A program made the translations under genes and the position numbers. Shown here piece by piece: positions 8,667 to 16,460 of a stretch of DNA of 64,000 nt. Positions within the stretch are counted from its first letter, which is position 1. Each line of letters opens with the position of its first letter. The notes beneath the pieces are model-generated. The model saw only the letters and a list, made by a program, of their open reading frames with translations. It was not told the DNA's origin and did no database searches. The stretch comes from Candidatus Clavichlamydia salmonicola. Its GTDB lineage: Bacteria > Chlamydiota > Chlamydiia > Chlamydiales > Chlamydiaceae. The DNA lies in the NCBI RefSeq assembly GCF_015356765.1, contig NZ_WTCQ01000003.1:124001-188000 (forward strand), in the 5' to 3' direction.

Positions 8667-9484
8667 TTTGTCATTTTCAAAAAAATTCTGATTCTGCAAG
8701 CAATTGTAATTTGTGGAAGTATTCAGTATCAGGCAGTACATTTTTAGTTCTTAACTTAAGAGATATTTGGCTTTCTACAATTTTTCAGCCTGGACAAGAT
8801 GGAGCTAAAGATGTTGAAGGTGTTATTTTTTATACAGATCATTTTGATGGTACATGTAGAATGAGATTTTTTAATCCTGATGGATCTCCAGCTCCTGTAT
8901 GTGGAAATGGTATGATGGGTTTAGTATATCACTTAGCTACTACTACTGAACGTACATCTTGGATAATACATACAGAATCAGGTCACTTTAAAGGTTGGCT
9001 AGAGAATAAAATAATTAATTTAGATTTATCTGAAATAGTTCCAAATTCTATAGAAGAAGTGCATTTGGAGATAGGTACTAAAAATTATCAATGCTACAAA
9101 GTATTAGTAGGCGTCCCACATCTGGTTATTTTTATTGATGAGTTAAGAGAAATAGATCTTCTCGTAGAAGGGAAGGCTATACGCTCTCATCAAAAATTTG
9201 ATCCAGAAGGGACCAATGTAAATTTTGTAAAAATTGAAAATTCCTCTTTAATCAGCATGCGTACATATGAGCGAGGTGTTGAAGGAGAGACAGTAGCATG
9301 TGGAACAGGGGCGTTAGCAGCTTTTTGTTTAGCATTTCGACAAGGATATGTGGATTCAAGGGTAGAAGTAATTCCTATATCAGGAAAAAAATTCACAATT
9401 GGGCGTCATGGGTCCCCAGCTAGGGTAATACTTACAGGTTCAGTAGAATTATTGTCTGTAGAAAGCCTTGCACAAGAATCATAA
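8663..9484 (+). CDS. dapF: Diaminopimelate epimerase
   Basis: Converts LL- to meso-diaminopimelate for peptidoglycan stem peptides. The two catalytic cysteines are present: Cys80 in PVCGNG and Cys213 in ACGTGA. The 273 aa length is normal. The N-terminal GNDF motif is replaced by GSTF (about residues 24-27), an unusual change next to the substrate pocket. C. trachomatis DapF is reported to double as a glutamate racemase, because chlamydiae lack MurI; whether that applies here is inference. The start overlaps the clpP stop by 4 bp. It belongs to the glyA-clpP-dapF-UPF0158 operon. Confidence 0.92.
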   Translation: MICHFQKNSDSASNCNLWKYSVSGSTFLVLNLRDIWLSTIFQPGQDGAKDVEGVIFYTDHFDGTCRMRFFNPDGSPAPVCGNGMMGLVYHLATTTERTSWIIHTESGHFKGWLENKIINLDLSEIVPNSIEEVHLEIGTKNYQCYKVLVGVPHLVIFIDELREIDLLVEGKAIRSHQKFDPEGTNVNFVKIENSSLISMRTYERGVEGETVACGTGALAAFCLAFRQGYVDSRVEVIPISGKKFTIGRHGSPARVILTGSVELLSVESLAQES

Positions 9485-9499
9485 AAAATAGGTGTTATC

Positions 9500-10501
9500 A
9501 TGAAAAATAATCTACCTCAGCCTCATAGTCCTTTATTATTAAGGGTCAATCGTTTAATGGATGCTTTTGCTAAGTCAGACGATGAGCGTGATTTTTACTT
9601 AGATCGAGTAGAAGGGTTTATTATTTATGCTGATTTAGAAAAAGATGAAGAAGATTTAACTAAATTTCATGCAGAATTACAAATTAACCCAGAACGTTAT
9701 GTATTGCTTCCTAAATTAACATTCTATGAAGTTAAAAAAATCATGGAAACGTTTGTTAATGAAAAAGTTTATGATATTGATACAAAAGAACGTTTTTTAG
9801 AAATTATTCAATCTAAAGATGCTCGTGAGCAATTTTTAGAATTTATCTATGACCATGAAAATGAATTAGAAAAATGGCAACAATTTTACCAAGAACGTTC
9901 TCGTATTCGTATTATTGAATGGCTAAGAAATAATCGGTTTGAATTTGTTTTTGAAGAAGATTTAGATTTTACCAAAGATCTTTTAGAGCAAACAAAAGTG
10001 CATTTATTTGATATAAAAGTTCCAAAAGATGTTGTGCAAGCAAGACAAGTTTTATTGAATAAAGCAAAAATGTATTATTCTAATGAAGCATTAAACCCAC
10101 GGCCCAAAAGAGGGCGACCTCCAAAACAATCTGCAAAAGTAGAAACAGAAACATTAGTATCTAGTGATATTTATACACAAGTGCCTATGGTCTTAAGACG
10201 TTTTCTATTTCTTCCCCATATTCCATTAGCTTCAGCGATCACATTTTCTGAGAAATTTGATAGTGAAAAAGAATTTTTAGCACATTTAAGAGGATCTGGT
10301 CGCTATGGTCATCAAGCACAGATGCAAAGTTTGACTGAAAAATGTGAAGCGCTAAAAGAACTTTCTTCTAAATTAGGTTTTGATTTAGGTTTTGCTGAGG
10401 GAGGGATGTCATTATTTGCTGGTAAAGATGATGATGATGATGATATTGAAAAAGTAGTAGCTACTAAAAAGAAAGCAAAAAAAACGAAAAAGAAGGCCTA
10501 A
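9500..10501 (+). CDS. UPF0158 family protein (CT429 homologue)
   Basis: A 333 aa cytoplasmic protein of unknown function. The N-terminal third resembles UPF0158 (the VEGFIIYADLEKDEEDL region). The middle contains a short basic, AT-hook-like stretch (RPKRGRPPK, about residues 195-203). The C-terminus has a run of aspartates (about 312-317) followed by a lysine-rich tail (KKKAKKTKKKA). A GRP core flanked by basic residues can bind the minor groove of AT-rich DNA, so nucleic-acid binding is possible; that is inference. It follows dapF by 15 bp and is the last gene before a strong terminator. Same order as CT430-CT429. Confidence 0.8.
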   Translation: MKNNLPQPHSPLLLRVNRLMDAFAKSDDERDFYLDRVEGFIIYADLEKDEEDLTKFHAELQINPERYVLLPKLTFYEVKKIMETFVNEKVYDIDTKERFLEIIQSKDAREQFLEFIYDHENELEKWQQFYQERSRIRIIEWLRNNRFEFVFEEDLDFTKDLLEQTKVHLFDIKVPKDVVQARQVLLNKAKMYYSNEALNPRPKRGRPPKQSAKVETETLVSSDIYTQVPMVLRRFLFLPHIPLASAITFSEKFDSEKEFLAHLRGSGRYGHQAQMQSLTEKCEALKELSSKLGFDLGFAEGGMSLFAGKDDDDDDIEKVVATKKKAKKTKKKA

Positions 10502-10523
10502 GTTTTCTAATAAAGTTTGTTCT

Positions 10524-10561
10524 AAAAAAATATCTCTTGGATAACAAGAGATATTTTTTTT
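10524..10561 (+). terminator. Intrinsic terminator after the glyA operon, probably bidirectional
   Basis: Stem TATCTCTTG/CAAGAGATA (10531-10539 with 10545-10553) with loop GATAA. An A tract precedes it and a run of eight T follows. Because of the symmetrical A and T runs it can also stop minus-strand transcripts leaving mqnA. Confidence 0.85.
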
Positions 10562-10616
10562 GTCTTTCATCTATTTAATATAAGCATGATCTCAAAGAAA
10601 AAAATTAAAACATACC

Positions 10617-11387
10617 TTACCTGCATACAGGAAGAATGAGCTTATTATAAAAATTACAAAATTCTTCAAAGCCTGCCATTTCAAGATCTGTTAATTTATA
10701 GCGTAAAGATTTAAAGTGACGTAACAGTAATTCTCTATTGATATTAGTTAATTGAGATGAAGCTTCTAAAACAAGAGTAGGGTTTGTCTTACTCCATGTT
10801 AGAGCACGAGTAATTTGTTCTTCTAGTAAAGAGCGTTGTTCTTGAGAAAATCCAGGTCGTAAAAGAAAGAGAGAAGAAACAAAAGGAAGTTCTGTAAAAT
10901 CATGCCATGCTTCTATTAAATTTTGTGTTTTGAAGCCTGGAATTTCTTGATTTTCAAGACCTTGATTTCCAATGAGAAGAACAGCATCAAAATCTTTATA
11001 AACAATATCATAGGGACTTAAAGAAATAATTTCAGGAGAAATATTCCAATATTGAGTACAAAGTATTCTAAATAATATTCCTATAGATAATGTTTCTGAT
11101 GTTACAGCTACAGTAGGACGAGATTTAGAAAAAAAATCAGAGCAATGATATAAATTTGTGCTATATCCTTTACTTTTCATGGCTATTCCATAACCAGGCA
11201 AAAAATCATAATTTTCAGAACATGCTAAAATGCTGCTAGTTAAAGCTACATCAAGAGATCCATTTTTTAATTTTTCTGCCAGTTCAATAGGAGTGCCATA
11301 TACAGGCTCTATTTCAAATTCAAGATTTAAAGGAAGCGAAAGAGGTAACGCATTCACGTAACCGACAAGTCCTAGTGGTAATTTCAT
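10617..11387 (-). CDS. mqnA: Chorismate dehydratase / MqnA-family protein
   Basis: First enzyme of the futalosine route to menaquinone, converting chorismate to 3-enolpyruvylbenzoate. The fold is that of a periplasmic-binding-type enzyme without a signal peptide. The family start GLVGYVNALPLSLPL is evident, followed by P-x-ELAEKL and the LDVALTSSI segment. The 256 aa length fits. It is the homologue of CT427. In C. trachomatis CT426, annotated as an Fe-S oxidoreductase and perhaps the MqnC step, lies next to it; no such neighbour is here, so the rest of the pathway must be elsewhere. GGAG stands before the ATG. The gene has its own promoter and a structured leader. Confidence 0.85.
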   Translation of the reverse strand: MKLPLGLVGYVNALPLSLPLNLEFEIEPVYGTPIELAEKLKNGSLDVALTSSILACSENYDFLPGYGIAMKSKGYSTNLYHCSDFFSKSRPTVAVTSETLSIGILFRILCTQYWNISPEIISLSPYDIVYKDFDAVLLIGNQGLENQEIPGFKTQNLIEAWHDFTELPFVSSLFLLRPGFSQEQRSLLEEQITRALTWSKTNPTLVLEASSQLTNINRELLLRHFKSLRYKLTDLEMAGFEEFCNFYNKLILPVCR

Positions 11388-11405
11388 ACTGACTCCAAAG
11401 ATATA

Positions 11406-11432
11406 TGAACCGGTGCTTACCCGGCTTGTTCA
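11406..11432 (-). other. Hairpin in the mqnA leader
   Basis: TGAAC/GTTCA arms enclose a CCGG/CCGG inner stem with a 3 nt bulge and a 7 nt loop, ending about 19 bp before the mqnA ATG. It could influence translation. No T run follows, so it is not a terminator. Confidence 0.35.
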
Positions 11433-11442
11433 TAAATTCATT

Positions 11443-11502
11443 AAGGATGTGAACATGTGTGATCATGTATTTTTTATAAAAAGTCATTAGATACACATCC
11501 TT
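11443..11502. repeat. 9-bp inverted repeat spanning the mqnA promoter
   Basis: AAGGATGTG at 11443-11451 is perfectly repeated in inverted form at 11494-11502. Two shorter hairpins nest inside: ACATG/CATGT, and an A/T palindrome around TTTTTATAAAAA. One arm fills the promoter spacer and the other falls in the transcribed leader, an arrangement that suits an operator pair or a structured element. Confidence 0.5.
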
Positions 11503-11516
11503 TTTTTGCTTAACAA
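11488..11516 (-). promoter_or_regulatory. Candidate promoter of mqnA
   Basis: On the minus strand TTGTTA (11516-11511) and TATCTA (11493-11488) lie 17 bp apart. This predicts a leader of about 95 nt before the mqnA ATG. Confidence 0.5.
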
Positions 11517-11662
11517 AAAGAAATTATCACAAAAAAAGTTTGAAAGACCTTCTTTTAGCTAAGTCAGATCTAGAGTACTTTTAGATATAAAATATTGTCC
11601 AATATTAATCTTGTAAGCGCTAACATTATTTAAAAAAAAAATATCTGTATAAATCAAGTTAA

Positions 11663-11704
11663 AACAAAAAAGCTGAATTTAATAAAATATACTAAACTCA
11701 GCTG
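11663..11704 (-). terminator. Intrinsic terminator after the DUF3604 gene
   Basis: On the minus strand AGCTGAGTTTA (11704-11694) pairs with TAAATTCAGCT (11681-11671) with one G-U pair, followed by six T. It ends the minus-strand run of ybeY, the CBS gene, rsbV and the DUF3604 gene. Confidence 0.7.
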
Positions 11705-11786
11705 TAAAAATCATATTTTAATAAAAAAATAAATTAATTTTTTTACATTAATATTTATGAGGTTATGTCATTTAAAAATAATATCA

Positions 11787-13685
11787 CTAAGCCTTAGGTG
11801 TTTGTTCTATAGTAGGGGCAGTTGATACAGGGACGTCTACCCAAATAGGTGAACTCCATGCCATGCCATCTTCTTGAATCACACGAAGATAATAAAATAC
11901 AAAAGGTGCATCTTCATCTTTTTCTGGATTAAGAGTGATAGATTTTAAAGGAACCATATCATCATATTCAAAATCAAAATTATTACTGTTAGGAGTAAAT
12001 GCATGTAATAGCTCTCCATTACGAATAATTTGTATAGATAAGATTGTTGAGGTACCTGCTACATATCCTGAGATATGTCTATTTACATGTAAGCCAGGTT
12101 TAATTTCTGTTGATAATTCGCTACCCATAGGTGCACCTGTAACAAAAAAACCTACTAAAATTCTTTGACCAGTTGTAGCATAGCAATGTCTATTATAAAG
12201 AGCTTCTGCTAGAGACTCTCTATTATATTTAGAACAAAAAATTGCACAGAGACCAGGAGGATATACTGATTGATCTGTTTCCATCATTTTATTAAAAGGG
12301 CTTCGATCGTCAAATCCACCAGCAATAAATCCAAAGCGTTTATTCTTTTTTAATGCTGTAATAATATTACCTTCAGGAACTTCTCCAATAGGTCCTTTGA
12401 TTGGATAAGGATTCTTTTCTGATATTAAATTTTCAGAACAACCCCACATACCATAAATTTCTACGATACGCTCAAAGTCAGAATTAAATTCTTCAAAGTC
12501 AAAGTGATGACCTTTAGCCATTGATAAAATTGGAATAGAAAATAGTTCTTTAGGAGAGGCGTTTTTATAAATTTTAGCTAAAGAAGAGCTTTTAGGATCT
12601 TTCTTTCTTAAAATTGGTTTACCTTCTTTCATGTAAACAATTTGCCGAAGGCCTTCTTTTCCTGCATCGCCTTTGTATTGCATCCCAGGGAGGGTAATAA
12701 AGCGTTCTTCTTCATTAAAATCATTAATATTTTGTTGAATAGCTTTCCAAGCTTCATTAGTGGTGTCTTCTGCAGAATCAAGTGGAGATGGTGCAAAGAA
12801 ATTAAAAGCTTTTTCATCACGGAAATGACGCAAGCAACCTTCAATGCTATCATCTGATTCTGGTCTTTCAGACTTTCCCCGTAACTGACCCCACAAGAGA
12901 TTATGAGTATTTTCAGCAAAGCATTTAAGAGGAGCAGAAACAAAAATTTCATCAGTTTTAATATTTTTTAACTGAATTCTATACAAGCCAGTTTCATTGA
13001 AATAAAGATTCGGTAGTGTAACAAAGCCAGTTTCAGGGACAAATAAACGCCAATTTAGATTTTCTCGTAAATGTTCATAGCTAAGATCAATTAAAGTTCC
13101 TTCTGGAGCAAGACCAGTTAAGTTGCCAAACTCATCTTCAAAACGTACTGTAATATCAAAACGTTTATTTTTAGAAACACAGGATGGAGCTAATACCTTG
13201 ATGATATTAAGAACATTTCCACGAATATCTATAGAAAATATTTCAGGAGGATCATAGTTGCCCTTTCCCTTACTATCTATAGACAATTGAAATTGTTTAC
13301 GTCTTTGAACAAAGAGCTGAGCTCCATTACCATTTTGTAAAGGATCTGTATCTGGAGCAGCTCCCATAACAATAATTAAATCTTCCCCAGCTTCTAAAGA
13401 AGATGGAAGGGTAAATTCAAAAGTAGGAGAAGATGAATTAGGTGATCGAGATACCTTCCCAGGAACAATAATATTCTCTCCAAAAGTTAAGTAAATCACA
13501 TTATTATTTCTCTTAAGGTCGACAGATGGTGTTTCCCAGTCAACAGGACGGCCTTGTGTCAGCAAATCAAATTTGATTTTGCTTCCTTTAGGTAAAGATT
13601 GTCCAGAGGTATAATGGAATTGCCAAGTGAAGATTTGACCAGCCCTAGCTAATGAGGGCTCTGTGTAACAAAAAGAACGGCGCAT
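11787..13685 (-). CDS. DUF3604-like protein (CT425 homologue)
   Basis: About 632 aa of unknown function. The C-terminal half resembles DUF3604, a family related to PHP-type metal-dependent phosphoesterases; the ending AWSSPIWV is typical. The N-terminal 300 residues look beta-rich and contain two Ig-like or immunoglobulin-fold candidate segments. No clear signal peptide is seen. The ATG at 13685 was chosen because upstream codons in the same frame overlap rsbV; a GTG 39 bp earlier is possible. It follows rsbV in the same order as CT424-CT425, so a link to that regulatory pathway is conceivable but unproven. Confidence 0.75.
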   Translation of the reverse strand: MRRSFCYTEPSLARAGQIFTWQFHYTSGQSLPKGSKIKFDLLTQGRPVDWETPSVDLKRNNNVIYLTFGENIIVPGKVSRSPNSSSPTFEFTLPSSLEAGEDLIIVMGAAPDTDPLQNGNGAQLFVQRRKQFQLSIDSKGKGNYDPPEIFSIDIRGNVLNIIKVLAPSCVSKNKRFDITVRFEDEFGNLTGLAPEGTLIDLSYEHLRENLNWRLFVPETGFVTLPNLYFNETGLYRIQLKNIKTDEIFVSAPLKCFAENTHNLLWGQLRGKSERPESDDSIEGCLRHFRDEKAFNFFAPSPLDSAEDTTNEAWKAIQQNINDFNEEERFITLPGMQYKGDAGKEGLRQIVYMKEGKPILRKKDPKSSSLAKIYKNASPKELFSIPILSMAKGHHFDFEEFNSDFERIVEIYGMWGCSENLISEKNPYPIKGPIGEVPEGNIITALKKNKRFGFIAGGFDDRSPFNKMMETDQSVYPPGLCAIFCSKYNRESLAEALYNRHCYATTGQRILVGFFVTGAPMGSELSTEIKPGLHVNRHISGYVAGTSTILSIQIIRNGELLHAFTPNSNNFDFEYDDMVPLKSITLNPEKDEDAPFVFYYLRVIQEDGMAWSSPIWVDVPVSTAPTIEQTPKA

Positions 13686-13737
13686 AGTACAGAGTGTATT
13701 TTTAGATAATGTATGATATATCACAAAGATCTTTTTC

Positions 13738-14085
13738 TCAAGCTTCCTCTTTGTTGAAAAATGCAAAAGCATCTTCATTAGAAGCAAAGAGCTTAAAATA
13801 AGGTAAAAATCCAGTCACAAATAAAACTTGTTCAGTGTCATTAGAAACGCCTGTTAGAGCGATTTTTCCATGATTTTTTTCTGCTTGATGATAACCTTGC
13901 AAAAGTACACGGATACCTGCGCTAGAGATATATTCTAAAGCTGAACAATCAATGATAAGGTTTTGATACCCTGTGGATAAGATTGTATCTATCTGATTTT
14001 TAATATCAGGAGAAGTAACACCATCCAGACGACCTTTAACAGAAAAAAGAAAAGCATTTGGACGTTTTGATGCTTCAGAAGTCAT
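13738..14085 (-). CDS. rsbV: Anti-anti-sigma factor, STAS domain
   Basis: A 115 aa single STAS domain that releases a sigma factor or other target by binding its RsbW kinase when unphosphorylated. The serine pair in EYISSAGIRVLL is the expected phosphorylation site. The start at 14085 is preferred over the ATG at 14100 because AAGGA sits 7 nt upstream of it. Chlamydia RsbV1 acts in the RsbU/RsbW partner-switching system, which responds to central metabolism. No RsbW or RsbU gene is in this window. It lies downstream of the CBS-domain gene and upstream of the DUF3604 gene, as in CT423-CT425. Confidence 0.9.
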   Translation of the reverse strand: MTSEASKRPNAFLFSVKGRLDGVTSPDIKNQIDTILSTGYQNLIIDCSALEYISSAGIRVLLQGYHQAEKNHGKIALTGVSNDTEQVLFVTGFLPYFKLFASNEDAFAFFNKEEA

Positions 14086-14176
14086 GGTTTTGTCCTTCAT
14101 AGAAATTCAGAATTTTCTTTTTAGCAGGAAAATATTTTTTTTTCTATTACATACAAATTTTATTTTTTAAATCTTT

Positions 14177-15487
14177 TTATGATTTGTGATTAAAATGGGG
14201 AAGAGGCTTGATGCGTATTTTTTTGATACTACGTTCGGAGCAGCTTAAAATTTCCATATCAAAATTTTTATGATGAATTTTCAATCCTTTTTGAGGAACA
14301 GAGCCAATTTTATGAAGAATATATCCACCTAAAGTGTCGTAATGGCCTTCTTGATGAGTTTTTAGATGAAATATGGCTTCAGCTTCTGAAATGGCCATAC
14401 GGGCATCTACAATCCATCCATTTTCATCTTCTTTATAAAGAGCGCCTGTTTCTATGTCATACTCATCTACAATGTCACCAACGATTTTTTCTAAAACATC
14501 TTCCATTGTAACAATACCTTCTGTCCCACCATATTCATCAACAACAATTGCCATATGACGTTGTCTTTCTCTGAATTCTTGAAGAAGAAAAGAAACTTTC
14601 TTAATTTCAGGAGTATAAAAAGCAGGTTTAAGGAGAGTTTTAATTGATTGTTCCAAAGCATTTGAAGCATTTGGATTTTCATTATGTTCTACATAAACTT
14701 GGAGGATATCTTTAAAAAGAATAAGCCCAGTAATGTTGTCTAAAGAGTTTCTATAAACAGGAATACGGCTATAGCCTTCTTTCATAATTGCTTGAGCTGT
14801 GTCTCGGATTGAAGTATCTTCTGATAAAGAAAACAGATCTACTCGAGGGATCATAGCTTCTCTAACAACTAGATCTTTAAATTTAAAAACAGATTTAACT
14901 AATTTAAAATCTTCAGCTGTCATTTCTTCTGTAATATCAGCTTCTCTCAAAATTTTTATCAGCTTATCTTTTAAGTCTTCCATTTTATTTACATCAGAGG
15001 TCTCACAATTATCAGAGCCCTTTCGTTTAATAGCAGACATGGGCTTGAGTATAAAAAAAGTAAAAGGAAGTAATAGACAGGTAATAGCACAAGAAATAAT
15101 CAAAGTAGTTGTTAATGCTTGGCCAGGTTTTTTTACAGACCATAATTTAGGAATGAAATTTCCAAAAACCATGTCAGTCAATAAAATTAAAAAAGCACGG
15201 GTGATGAAGGTAGGAATGGAAATTTGAGCAGAAGCAAGAAAAGCAATAGCAGAAAATCCAACAAATAGGACACGTAAAATGTTTGCAGATAAGCTTAATG
15301 AAAATAAAGAAATATCAAAACAAGCTAGTTCAGATAAACATTTTTTGACATTTAATCCAAAAGAAGTTCGATGTTTTTTTAAGAGAGGAGCATGAGTACC
15401 ACCCATTCGACTTAGAGAAAAAAAAGTAGTAGTAAGAAAAAAAATGAAAATGGCCAAGGTAGTGGCAATAAATAGATCAATAGACAT
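14177..15487 (-). CDS. DUF21/CBS/CorC-domain membrane protein (HlyC/CorC family)
   Basis: A 436 aa inner-membrane protein. The first 150 or so residues carry three to four hydrophobic segments of the DUF21 (CNNM) domain. A CBS pair spans about 205-335, including MIPRVDLF, SRIPVYR and the DEYGGTEGIVTMEDV stretch. A CorC_HlyC domain ends the protein. CNNM/CorC proteins move or sense Mg2+, and annotation as hemolysin is historical. The gene sits 15 bp after ybeY and before rsbV, the CT422-CT424 order. The ion transported here is unproven. Confidence 0.86.
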   Translation of the reverse strand: MSIDLFIATTLAIFIFFLTTTFFSLSRMGGTHAPLLKKHRTSFGLNVKKCLSELACFDISLFSLSLSANILRVLFVGFSAIAFLASAQISIPTFITRAFLILLTDMVFGNFIPKLWSVKKPGQALTTTLIISCAITCLLLPFTFFILKPMSAIKRKGSDNCETSDVNKMEDLKDKLIKILREADITEEMTAEDFKLVKSVFKFKDLVVREAMIPRVDLFSLSEDTSIRDTAQAIMKEGYSRIPVYRNSLDNITGLILFKDILQVYVEHNENPNASNALEQSIKTLLKPAFYTPEIKKVSFLLQEFRERQRHMAIVVDEYGGTEGIVTMEDVLEKIVGDIVDEYDIETGALYKEDENGWIVDARMAISEAEAIFHLKTHQEGHYDTLGGYILHKIGSVPQKGLKIHHKNFDMEILSCSERSIKKIRIKPLPHFNHKS

Positions 15488-15502
15488 GACAGTAGTTTAT
15501 AT

Positions 15503-16012
15503 TTACTCTTTTTGTATAGACGTTGGGGGACGTCTTTTAGTTGGCGCCTTTACTAAAACCATTTCTTTTTCTAAATGAAGCATAATGGTTCGTTGACGGC
15601 GTTGCATTTTTTGTTTATCAGAAACAAGGATATCATCATATCCTATTAGGTGTAATAAACCATGTACAATATAAAGAGTAAGCTCTCGATAAAAAAAATA
15701 TGGATTATCTGAATCTAGATGTTTTGCTTTTATGTAATTAAAGGCAAATTCAGGGCAAACAATAAGTTCTCCAAGAACTGAAGGAAAAGATTCAGATCCT
15801 GGAGGGTCAATAGGTAAAGAGATCACATCTGTAGGAGATGGATCATTAAAGATCATTTCATGATCTTTTCTTATTTTTCTGTCTGAAACAAATCGAATAT
15901 CAATATGATCAGTAGCAATTTTAAGATAATCGCAAAGAAAAATTAGAAGGATCTTTACCGATTTTGAACAAATTGGAAATTTTTTTTGACAATTGAAAAC
16001 TGAAACTAACAT
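15503..16012 (-). CDS. ybeY: YbeY-type endoribonuclease
   Basis: Metal-dependent endoribonuclease for 16S rRNA 3'-end maturation and ribosome quality control. The family motif is HGLLHLIGYDD, and the TDVISLP segment is the second conserved block. In the usual motif (HGxLHLxGYDH) the third metal ligand is histidine; here it is aspartate. The ATG at 16012 is preferred over an upstream TTG. The 169 aa length is normal, with a basic, proline-containing tail. The gene precedes the CBS-domain gene. The two tiny basic-protein genes just upstream on this strand fit the ribosome-linked setting. Confidence 0.86.
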   Translation of the reverse strand: MLVSVFNCQKKFPICSKSVKILLIFLCDYLKIATDHIDIRFVSDRKIRKDHEMIFNDPSPTDVISLPIDPPGSESFPSVLGELIVCPEFAFNYIKAKHLDSDNPYFFYRELTLYIVHGLLHLIGYDDILVSDKQKMQRRQRTIMLHLEKEMVLVKAPTKRRPPTSIQKE

Positions 16013-16044
16013 GTCCAACAATCCAATTGGTTATGAGCTAAAAA

Positions 16045-16206
16045 TTACTCAATAAAATCTGTTTTAGGCAAACCAGTAACACGAGAATTTTTTTCTTTAC
16101 TCCAACGTCCTAATTTTTTTAAAACATCAATACGCTCAAATCTTTTTAAGACATTACGTTTTTTTGCAGTCTTTGTAGATTTGCCATAGCTAGGGTGTCT
16201 GGACAT
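16045..16206 (-). CDS. Small basic protein of the Chlamydiae/Verrucomicrobia family
   Basis: A 53 aa, strongly basic protein starting MSRHPSYGKSTKTAKKRNVL and containing KRFERIDVLKKLGRW. It is typical of a small basic protein conserved in Chlamydiae and Verrucomicrobia (from memory, described by a TIGRFAM small-basic-protein model). Function unknown; composition suggests ribosome or nucleic-acid association. AGGA lies 6 nt before the ATG. It is located between ybeY and a second tiny gene, 8 bp after that gene's stop, and matches the CT421.1/CT421.2 position in C. trachomatis. It is too short for normal ORF cut-offs. Confidence 0.82.
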   Translation of the reverse strand: MSRHPSYGKSTKTAKKRNVLKRFERIDVLKKLGRWSKEKNSRVTGLPKTDFIE

Positions 16207-16214
16207 GATATATC

Positions 16215-16379
16215 CTATTTAATTTTTGGAACAAAAACAGAATCGCTAGGCCCAAAAGCATTTTCATGCATTTTGAATGGTAGATAAGCAGGTATAACTG
16301 GTTGCTTTAATGCATAACGATTTTTATGTTTTCTAGGAGAAACAGCGCGCCGTCTTCCTTGTTTACTAATTCTAGTCAT
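16215..16379 (-). CDS. Small basic conserved protein (CT421.1/CT421.2-like)
   Basis: A 54 aa, Arg/Lys-rich protein beginning MTRISKQGRRRAVSPRKHKN and ending FVPKIK. I take it for the partner of the next small gene in the conserved ybeY neighbourhood; the individual match is from memory. GGAG is 5 nt before the ATG. The two small genes are 8 bp apart and probably cotranscribed. Function unknown. The RRRAVSPRKHK stretch looks like an RNA-contacting tail, which is inference. Confidence 0.75.
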   Translation of the reverse strand: MTRISKQGRRRAVSPRKHKNRYALKQPVIPAYLPFKMHENAFGPSDSVFVPKIK

Positions 16380-16460
16380 AAAGACTCCGCTTCCTTTATT
16401 GAAAGTAAGAGAAAAGGCTACCTGTTTTTCGAAAAATTTTCAAGATGTGTGTGTGTTTTT

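Larger units (their letters stand above)
11388..11786. other. Intergenic region between mqnA and the DUF3604 gene
   Basis: About 400 bp that hold the mqnA promoter, leader hairpin and inverted repeat in the first third, and the terminator of the upstream minus-strand operon at 11663-11704. The remaining sequence is AT-rich and shows no gene. Confidence 0.5.
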
